From assembly GCF_903815225.1 (NCBI RefSeq), contig NZ_LR813084.1, positions 2,212,501 to 2,276,500 of the forward strand: a DNA stretch of 64,000 bases, in the 5' to 3' direction. Below, in pieces: positions 58,116-64,000 of this stretch. Positions within the stretch are counted from its first letter, which is position 1; each line of letters starts with the position of its first letter. The notes beneath the pieces are model-generated. The model did not search any database. It was not told the origin of the DNA and saw nothing but the letters and a program-made list of their open reading frames with translations. The stretch comes from Delftia tsuruhatensis (GTDB taxonomy: Bacteria; Pseudomonadota; Gammaproteobacteria; Burkholderiales; Burkholderiaceae_C). The position numbers and the translations under genes were made by a program.

Positions 58116-58757
58116 TCAGGCGGCCAGCGCGGCTTCCTGGTTGGCGGCCGGGGCCTTCAGGCCCGCGATGTCGCTGCGGGCCGATTCCAGGGCCTTGGCC
58201 TTGGCTTCGTCGCCCATGGCCACGCCTTCTGCGCGCACGATGCTGACATCGGTGATGCCCAGGAAGCCGAAGACGGTCTTCAGGTAGCTTTCCTGGTGCT
58301 CCAGTGCCTGGCCCATCTCGCTGGTCGAGTACACGCCGCCGCGCGAGGAGGCAATGATCACCTTCTTGCCCTTGGCCAGGCCTTCGGGGCCGGCTGCGGT
58401 ATAGCGGAAGGTGCGGCCGCCTTGGGCGATGCGGTCGATCCAGGCCTTGAGCTGGCTGGGGATGGTGAAGTTGTAGAAGGGGGCGCCCACCACGACCACG
58501 TCGGCGGCCAGGAACTGGGTCACCAGCGCTTCGGAGATCGCATTCTGTGCGCGTTCGGCTTCCGTGGTGGCGGCCTGTCCGGTGCGAAAGCCCATGGACA
58601 CGGCGTTCAGGTGCTCGGGTGCGTTCACGGCCAGGTCCAGATACTCGACCTTGGCGCCAGGGTTGGCTGCCACCAGGGCCGCCACGGTCTGGGCGGTCAG
58701 TTGGCGGGACACCGAAGCGGCGCCGGTGATGGAAGAGTCGATGTGCAGCACTTGCAT
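58116..58757 (-). CDS. azoR: FMN-dependent NADH-azoreductase
   Basis: The 213-residue flavodoxin-like protein starts [20 protein letters not shown] (FMN phosphate loop). [20 protein letters not shown] and [20 protein letters not shown] are AzoR hallmarks. It reduces azo dyes and quinones with NADH. It is divergent from a LysR gene by 166 bases that contain a LysR-type palindrome, so it is probably induced by that regulator. Confidence 0.93.
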   Translation of the reverse strand: MQVLHIDSSITGAASVSRQLTAQTVAALVAANPGAKVEYLDLAVNAPEHLNAVSMGFRTGQAATTEAERAQNAISEALVTQFLAADVVVVGAPFYNFTIPSQLKAWIDRIAQGGRTFRYTAAGPEGLAKGKKVIIASSRGGVYSTSEMGQALEHQESYLKTVFGFLGITDVSIVRAEGVAMGDEAKAKALESARSDIAGLKAPAANQEAALAA

Positions 58758-58861
58758 GGAATTTGCTCCAGGGTTGTTCGGGTGATCGGGGCCGCTCTCC
58801 GCAAAGCTGGAAGGGCTGACCATGGGATAAATTGTGAATTTGGATGGAGTCTTTGATAAGC

Positions 58862-58877
58862 CATCGAAATTGCGATA
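58862..58877. promoter_or_regulatory. LysR-type operator between azoR and lysR
   Basis: ATCG-N6-CGAT (ATCGAAATTGCGAT, 58863-58876) is a short palindrome with the T-N11-A shape of LysR sites, located between divergent genes. Confidence 0.5.
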
Positions 58878-58923
58878 GATTGTCCTGAATTTGAATGCAA
58901 TGAGCCTGAGGGGAGGCAGCAAC

Positions 58924-59883
58924 ATGATGGATCTCAACGACATGCTGTACTTCGCGGAAGTGGTGGAGCGCGGTGGCTTCGCGTCGGCGGGGCGCGCGCT
59001 GGGCATTCCCAAGTCGCGGCTGTCGCGGCGCGTGGCCGAGCTGGAGGCCCGGCTGGGCGTGCGCCTGCTGCAACGCACCACACGCAAGCTGTCGCTGACC
59101 CAGGTGGGGGAGGCCTATCTGCGCCACTGCCAGGCCATGCGCGATGCGGCGCTGGCCGCGGCCGATACCGTGGCCGAGGTGCAGACCGAGCCGCGTGGCA
59201 CCCTCCGGGTGAGTTGCCCTGTGACGCTGGCCCAGACGGTGCTGGGCGAGCTGATGCCGCAGTTCCTTGAGCGCTGCCCTCTGGTGCATGTGGAGATGCA
59301 GGTCACGAACCGGCCCGTGAACCTGGTGGAGGAGGGCATCGACGTGGCCCTGCGCGTGCGGCCCAGCCTGGAGGACAGCGGCTCCATGGTGGTCAAGCGG
59401 CTCGATGCCTCGCGCCAGATCCTGGTCGCCAGCCCCGGCCTGCTGGAACGTCAGGGCACGCCGCGCGTCCTGGCCGATCTGCAGCATCTGGACAGCATGG
59501 CGATGTCCGCCGTGGACGGCCAGTCCAGCCTGCTGCTGGTCGGCCCCGAAGGTCGCGAGCACCGCCTGCAGTTGCAGCCACGCTATGTGGTGGACGATCT
59601 GCTGACGCTGAAGTTCGCCGCGCTGGCCGGCAGCGGCATGTGCTGGCTGCCCGACTACATGTGCCATGAGGAACTGGCTGATGGCCGGCTCGTGCACCTG
59701 ATGCCGGGCTGGGAGCCGCCGCAGGGCATCGTGCATGCCGTGTTTCCCTCGCGGCGCGGGCTGGCGCCGGCCGTGCGGCATTTCCTGGATTTCCTGGGAG
59801 ATAGCATGCCGGGGCGCAACAGCCTGGCGGAGCGCACGGCGATGTTCATGTCGGCCCGCCGCGGCGGGCGCGAGGGGCCATAA
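58924..59883 (+). CDS. LysR-family regulator
   Basis: The 319-residue protein has the HTH ([20 protein letters not shown], then [20 protein letters not shown]) and effector domain ([40 protein letters not shown]). It is of the AaeR/DsdC-like CrgA group often found divergent from azoR or quinone reductases. A second ATG one codon later is equally possible. It likely activates azoR in response to electrophiles. Confidence 0.9.
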   Translation: MMDLNDMLYFAEVVERGGFASAGRALGIPKSRLSRRVAELEARLGVRLLQRTTRKLSLTQVGEAYLRHCQAMRDAALAAADTVAEVQTEPRGTLRVSCPVTLAQTVLGELMPQFLERCPLVHVEMQVTNRPVNLVEEGIDVALRVRPSLEDSGSMVVKRLDASRQILVASPGLLERQGTPRVLADLQHLDSMAMSAVDGQSSLLLVGPEGREHRLQLQPRYVVDDLLTLKFAALAGSGMCWLPDYMCHEELADGRLVHLMPGWEPPQGIVHAVFPSRRGLAPAVRHFLDFLGDSMPGRNSLAERTAMFMSARRGGREGP

Positions 59884-59969
59884 GAAAACAACAAATCGTT
59901 CGTTGGGTTTGGGGGCTGCCCTGATCACAATCCCGGTCAATGTCCAGTATTGGACAACCAGGAGCAGCC

Positions 59970-60599
59970 ATGAATCCCCACCGCATCGTCATCGTGCCAG
60001 GCTGGCGCAACTCGGGCCCCGACCACTGGCAGAGCCTTTGGGCCGGCCAACTGCCCCATGCCGAACGTGTGGAGCAGGACGACTGGCTGGTGCCCCACCG
60101 CGATCCCTGGGTGGCGGCGCTGGAGGCCCAGGTGCTGTCGCGGCCGGATCCCGTGGTGATCGTCGCCCACAGCCTGGGTTGCATCACGACCGTCCATATG
60201 GGGCCCGAGGCCAGTGCCCGCGTCAAGGGCGCGCTGCTGGTGGCCCCTGCCGATCCCGAACGCCGTGCCCAGCTGGCCGATTTCGCGCCCGTGCCCTATG
60301 CGCCGCTGCCCTACCGCAGCGTACTGGTGGCCAGCAGCAACGATCCCTACTGTCCGATCCGCCGTGCCGGCGCCTATGCACGGGCCTGGGGCAGCGAGTT
60401 CGTGCGGCTGCAGAACGCCGGCCACATCAATGTGGAAGCGGGTTTCGGCGACTGGCCCCTGGGCCTGGCCCTGCTGCAGTCGCTGCTGGCCGAAGATCTG
60501 TGGCAGCCGGCCCTCCCTGTTGCCCGGGAGCGGCGCTCCTCCAGCCGCCGGGTGGCTGCACCCCTGTCACCACGCGCCGCCACGGCACTCGTGGCCTAG
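59970..60599 (+). CDS. RBBP9/YdeN-family serine hydrolase
   Basis: The 209-residue protein has IVPGWRNSGPDHWQSLWAGQ, the nucleophile elbow AHSLGC, and C-terminal Asp (SSNDPYC) and His (NAGHINVEAGFG), the catalytic triad of the RBBP9/YdeN alpha/beta hydrolases. A ribosome site AGGAGC precedes the ATG. The final 40 residues are not conserved. Substrate unknown. Confidence 0.88.
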   Translation: MNPHRIVIVPGWRNSGPDHWQSLWAGQLPHAERVEQDDWLVPHRDPWVAALEAQVLSRPDPVVIVAHSLGCITTVHMGPEASARVKGALLVAPADPERRAQLADFAPVPYAPLPYRSVLVASSNDPYCPIRRAGAYARAWGSEFVRLQNAGHINVEAGFGDWPLGLALLQSLLAEDLWQPALPVARERRSSSRRVAAPLSPRAATALVA

Positions 60600-60744
60600 C
60601 GTGCATGCCGCCGCGCGTCGTCCTTATATTTGAATAGGGCATAACAAACAAAAATACAGTCTTTTGAGTTTTAAGAACGTTTTCGCACAATGTGACTGTC
60701 TGTGAACCACCGCAGCACAACTCCACTAATAAAAGGCAGCGAAC
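60600..60744 (+). promoter_or_regulatory. Promoter region of the sulfate transporter operon
   Basis: This gap is AT-rich for the region (CATAACAAACAAAAATAC, TTTTGAGTTTTAAGAACG). Regulation by the LysR protein CysB is expected from the family, but I cannot assign its site with confidence. Confidence 0.35.
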
Positions 60745-61746
60745 ATGCATTCTTTGAAGCTCAAGACTTTGTTGGCCACCCTGGCGCTGGCCGCCGCCGG
60801 AACCGTATCGGCACAGAACCAGCTGCTCAACGTCTCCTACGACGTGGCACGCGAGTTCTACAAGGACTACAACGCAGCCTTCGTCGCCCACTACAAGAAG
60901 ACCAAGGGCCTGGATATCAAGGTGGACCAGTCGCACGGAGGCTCCAGCGCCCAGGCGCGCGCCGTCAATGACGGCCTGGCCGCCGATGTGGTGACCTTCA
61001 ACACCACCACCGACGTGCAGTTCCTGGCCGACAGCGGCGTGGTCGCCAAGGACTGGGCCAGGAAATTCCCCAATGACGCATCGCCCACCACCTCGACCAT
61101 GCTGTTCCTGGTGCGCAACGGCAATCCCAAGAACATCAAGGACTGGAGCGACCTTATCCGTCCCGACGTGAAGGTCGTGGTGGTCAACCCCAAGACCGGC
61201 GGCAATGGCCGCTATGCCTATCTGGCCGCCTGGGGCTCGGTGCGCGAGAAGGGCGGCACCGACGCGCAGGCCGCCGAGTTCGTGCAGCAGCTCTACAAGA
61301 ACGTGCCCGTGCTGGGCAAGGGCGGGCGCGATGCGACCAGCATCTTCCTGCAGCGCAACATCGGCGATGTGCTGATCACCTTCGAATCGGAAGTGATCTC
61401 CGTGGACCGCGAGTTCGGCAAGGGCAAGGTCGACGCCATCCATCCCTCGGTGTCCATCGTGGCCGAGAACCCGGTGGCCGTGGTCGAGCGCACCGTGGCC
61501 AAGAAGGGCACGGGCCAGCTGGCGCAGGACTACCTGGCGTGGTTGTACTCGGACGAGGCGCAGGAGATCGCGGCCCAGCACGCGCTGCGCCCGCGCTCCG
61601 AGGCTGTTCTCAAGAAGCACGCCGACCTGTTCAAGCCGATCAAGCTGTTCACGGTCTCCAAGTACTTCGGCTCCCTGTCCGAAGCCCAGAAGGTGCACTT
61701 CAACGACGGCGGCCAGTTCGACAAGATCTACGTCCCTGGCAAGTAA
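60745..61746 (+). CDS. Sulfate/thiosulfate-binding protein
   Basis: The 333-residue periplasmic protein has a signal peptide (MHSLKLKTLLATLALAAAGT, cleaved near VSA-QNQ) and Sbp/CysP motifs: LLNVSYDVAREFYKDYNAAF, DQSHGGSSAQARAVNDGLAADV and NPKTGGNGRYAYLAAWG. It delivers sulfate to CysTWA. It heads the operon. Sbp and CysP cannot be told apart by reading. Confidence 0.93.
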   Translation: MHSLKLKTLLATLALAAAGTVSAQNQLLNVSYDVAREFYKDYNAAFVAHYKKTKGLDIKVDQSHGGSSAQARAVNDGLAADVVTFNTTTDVQFLADSGVVAKDWARKFPNDASPTTSTMLFLVRNGNPKNIKDWSDLIRPDVKVVVVNPKTGGNGRYAYLAAWGSVREKGGTDAQAAEFVQQLYKNVPVLGKGGRDATSIFLQRNIGDVLITFESEVISVDREFGKGKVDAIHPSVSIVAENPVAVVERTVAKKGTGQLAQDYLAWLYSDEAQEIAAQHALRPRSEAVLKKHADLFKPIKLFTVSKYFGSLSEAQKVHFNDGGQFDKIYVPGK

Positions 61747-61820
61747 GCACGCAAGCATGCCTCACGGCGGCAGCGCCCGCCTGAGGCCCCGTCCCCACAC
61801 TGGCTGATTTGGAATCCAAC

Positions 61821-62726
61821 ATGGTGTCTGCCGTTCCGACCAGCCCAAGGCCTGGCGCCGACGCTCCCGCGCCCGCACCCTCCGGTGCGGCGCGCCGGGG
61901 GCGCGGCGCCAAGCGCGTTCTGCCCGGCTTCGGGCTGACCTTGGGCTATACGCTGTTTTACCTGAGCCTCATCGTGCTGATCCCGCTGTCGGCGCTGCTG
62001 CTCAAGACCTTCTCCCTGACCTGGGCCCAGTTCTGGGACGCCGTGGCCGCGCCGCGCGTGCTGGCCTCCTACCGGCTGACCTTCGGTGCCTCGTTTGCCG
62101 CGGCCTGCGTGAACCTGGTGTTCGGCCTGCTGATCGCCTGGGTGCTGGTGCGCTACCAGTTTCCAGGCAAGAAGATCGTCGACGCCCTGGTCGATCTGCC
62201 CTTCGCGCTGCCCACGGCTGTGGCCGGCATCTCGCTGACGGCGCTGCTGGCGGGCAACGGCTGGGTCGGGCAGTACCTGGAGCCGCACGGCATCCAGCTG
62301 GCCTTCAATCCCAACGGCGTGGTCATCGCGCTGATCTTCATCGGCCTTCCCTTCGTGGTGCGCACGGTGCAGCCCGTGCTCGAAGACTCCGAAAAGGAAC
62401 TGGAGGAGGCCGCGACCAGCCTGGGCGCATCGCGCTGGCAGATCTTCTACAAGGTCATCCTGCCGGCCATCACGCCGGCCCTGCTGACGGGTTTTGCCAT
62501 GGCCTTCGCGCGCGCCATCGGCGAGTACGGGTCGGTGATCTTCATCGCGGGCAACATGCCCATGATCTCGGAGATCACGCCGCTGATCATCATCGGCAAG
62601 CTGGAGCAGTACGACTACGCGGGCGCCACGGCCGTGGCCGTGGTGATGCTGCTGTTCTCCTTCGTGATGCTGCTGGTCATCAACGCGCTGCAGGCATGGC
62701 AGCGCAAGCATTCGGGAGGCGCATGA
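61821..62726 (+). CDS. cysT: Sulfate ABC transporter permease CysT
   Basis: The 301-residue permease has six membrane helices after a Pro/Ala/Arg-rich N-terminus. [20 protein letters not shown] and the EAA loop [20 protein letters not shown] are typical of CysT (CysU). A TTG four codons upstream is open, but ATG is preferred. Its stop overlaps the cysW start. Confidence 0.94.
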   Translation: MVSAVPTSPRPGADAPAPAPSGAARRGRGAKRVLPGFGLTLGYTLFYLSLIVLIPLSALLLKTFSLTWAQFWDAVAAPRVLASYRLTFGASFAAACVNLVFGLLIAWVLVRYQFPGKKIVDALVDLPFALPTAVAGISLTALLAGNGWVGQYLEPHGIQLAFNPNGVVIALIFIGLPFVVRTVQPVLEDSEKELEEAATSLGASRWQIFYKVILPAITPALLTGFAMAFARAIGEYGSVIFIAGNMPMISEITPLIIIGKLEQYDYAGATAVAVVMLLFSFVMLLVINALQAWQRKHSGGA

Positions 62727-63706
62727 TGGAGTTGTCGCAACAGGAAGCCCTGCTGCTGAAGATCATCGGCGCGGTGCTGGTGGCGGTGGTGGTGCTCTAC
62801 AGGCTCACGGCGCCCAAGGCGGGCCGGCGCGAGAAGCTGTCCACCACCGAGCCGCGCGCCGTGCGCTGGATCCTCACGGGCATCGCCCTGACCTTCATCG
62901 GGCTGTTCCTCGTGCTGCCGCTGGCCGCCGTCTTCACCGAGGCGCTGCGCAAGGGCTGGGATGCCTATGTCGCCGGCCTGCAGGAACCCGATGCCTGGTC
63001 GGCCATCCAGCTGACGCTGATCACGGCGCTGATCGCCGTGCCGCTGAACCTGGTGTTCGGCGTGGCGGCGGCCTGGTGCATCGCCAAGTTCGAGTTCCGT
63101 GGCAAGGCCTTCCTGATCACGCTGATCGACCTGCCGTTCTCGATCTCGCCCGTGGTGGCGGGCCTGATGTACGTGCTGGTGTTCGGTGCCCAGGGCTGGC
63201 TCGGCCCCTGGCTGTCCGAGCATGACATCAAGATCATCTTCGCCGTGCCCGGCATCGTGCTGGCCACCGTGTTCGTGACCTTCCCCTTCATCGCGCGCGA
63301 GCTGATCCCGCTGATGCAGGCCCAGGGCAGTGACGAGGAGCAGGCCGCCATCGTGCTGGGCGCCACGGGCTGGCAGACCTTCTGGAAGGTGACCGTGCCC
63401 AATATCAAGTGGGGCCTGCTGTACGGCGTGATCCTGTGCAATGCGCGTGCCATGGGCGAGTTCGGTGCCGTGTCCGTGGTCTCGGGCCATATCCGGGGCC
63501 AGACCAACACGATTCCGCTGCACGTCGAGATCCTCTACAACGAGTACCAGTCGGTCGCCGCCTTCGCCGCCGCCTCGCTGCTGGCCCTGCTGGCCCTGGT
63601 GACCCTGGTCATCAAGTCCGTGGCCGAATGGCGCGCCGAGCAGCAGGCCAAGGCCGCCGCCGACCTGCCTCCCGAGCGTCCCCCGCAGGTATCGCAGGCT
63701 TCCTGA
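62726..63706 (+). CDS. cysW: Sulfate ABC transporter permease CysW
   Basis: The 326-residue permease has six membrane helices, the motif [20 protein letters not shown] and the coupling loop [26 protein letters not shown] lies six bases before this ATG; the ATG one codon upstream overlaps the cysT stop and is also possible. It pairs with CysT. Confidence 0.94.
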   Translation: MELSQQEALLLKIIGAVLVAVVVLYRLTAPKAGRREKLSTTEPRAVRWILTGIALTFIGLFLVLPLAAVFTEALRKGWDAYVAGLQEPDAWSAIQLTLITALIAVPLNLVFGVAAAWCIAKFEFRGKAFLITLIDLPFSISPVVAGLMYVLVFGAQGWLGPWLSEHDIKIIFAVPGIVLATVFVTFPFIARELIPLMQAQGSDEEQAAIVLGATGWQTFWKVTVPNIKWGLLYGVILCNARAMGEFGAVSVVSGHIRGQTNTIPLHVEILYNEYQSVAAFAAASLLALLALVTLVIKSVAEWRAEQQAKAAADLPPERPPQVSQAS

Positions 63707-63738
63707 GCCCGAGGCCCCGACCAAAAAAGAGCAACACC

Positions 63739-64000
63739 ATGAGTATTGAAATACGCAACGTCAGCAAGCAGTTCGGCGATTTCCAGGCCCTGCGCGATGT
63801 GAGCCTGGACATCAAGTCCGGCGAACTCATCGCCTTGCTCGGCCCCTCGGGCTGCGGCAAGACCACGCTGCTGCGCATCATCGCGGGCCTGGAGACGCCC
63901 GACGTGGGCAGCATCCACTTCAGCGGCGAAGACACGACCGACGTTCATGTGCGCGAGCGCAACGTGGGCTTCGTGTTCCAGCACTATGCGCTGTTCCGCC
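63739..64000 (+). CDS. cysA: Sulfate ABC transporter ATPase CysA (5' part)
   Basis: The first 87 codons show [20 protein letters not shown], Walker [10 protein letters not shown] and the Q-loop [12 protein letters not shown]. The gene runs off the window; the signature, Walker B and regulatory TOBE parts are beyond the edge. It completes the order binding protein-cysT-cysW-cysA. Confidence 0.95.
   Translation, partial: MSIEIRNVSKQFGDFQALRDVSLDIKSGELIALLGPSGCGKTTLLRIIAGLETPDVGSIHFSGEDTTDVHVRERNVGFVFQHYALFR

Overview
The window is high-GC chromosomal DNA from a betaproteobacterium. Gene order and protein sequences (thrS-infC-rpmI-rplT-pheS-pheT-ihfA-merR-tRNA-Pro, bfd/tonB/exbBD/hemP, a Mop protein, a YdiJ-type dehydrogenase) point to Burkholderiales, family Comamonadaceae. 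Delftia or a close relative is my best guess; that is recognition, not a database result.

Bases 1-14,041 are ordinary core and peripheral genes. They include a molybdopterin-binding Mop protein; an SDR/DoxX-like/DUF2269 operon beside a GbsR-type regulator, with a shared operator-like sequence; rlmD; a Bax inhibitor-1 family protein; and an iron-responsive block (bfd, a tiny membrane ORF, a frameshifted tonB, exbB, exbD, hemP) with two Fur-box-like sites. An FMN alpha-hydroxy-acid oxidase, a SWIB protein, an EamA exporter and isocitrate lyase (aceA) follow.

Bases 14,130-30,051 are a 16-kb accessory island between aceA and thrS, bracketed by two 147-bp copies of the aceA 3' end and terminator (139/147 identical). 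It holds (i) a divergent unit of a 2-oxoglutarate/Fe(II) dioxygenase-like gene, a ribbon-helix-helix/HTH protein and a 1,110-residue ImmA/IrrE peptidase-UvrD helicase-Fe-S nuclease fusion, which is the best candidate for an undescribed defence system; (ii) an AT-rich GIY-YIG-like gene; (iii) an IS3-family element with a nonsense mutation in orfA; (iv) a decayed integron: a broken intI with a perfect LexA box, an attI core, and three cassettes with attC sites, two of them encoding proteins with a HEPN-type R-N-N-x-A-H motif; (v) an IS30-family element whose transposase seems to lack its first catalytic Asp; (vi) an XRE regulator and a three-gene membrane operon; (vii) a second IS3-family element ending exactly at the right-hand aceA repeat. 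I see no site-specific integrase for the island.

Bases 30,200-38,615 are the translation operon. The thrS leader encodes a 16-codon peptide with four Thr codons, followed by mutually exclusive hairpins ending in an intrinsic terminator, which is the layout of a ribosome-stalling attenuator. infC appears to start at ATA.

Bases 38,496-46,580 lie between two identical tRNA-Pro(GGG) genes and carry an alpha/beta hydrolase, a Baeyer-Villiger monooxygenase, AraC and LysR regulators and the YdiJ-type dehydrogenase. Bases 46,800-64,000 hold an SSB-like OB-fold protein, two MetQ-type binding proteins, a biotin uptake operon (bioMNY) fused to an acyl-CoA ligase, a thiolase-like protein and a nitroreductase, a metNIQ transporter, two flavin reductases with a LysR regulator, and a sulfate transporter (binding protein, cysT, cysW, start of cysA) running off the right edge.
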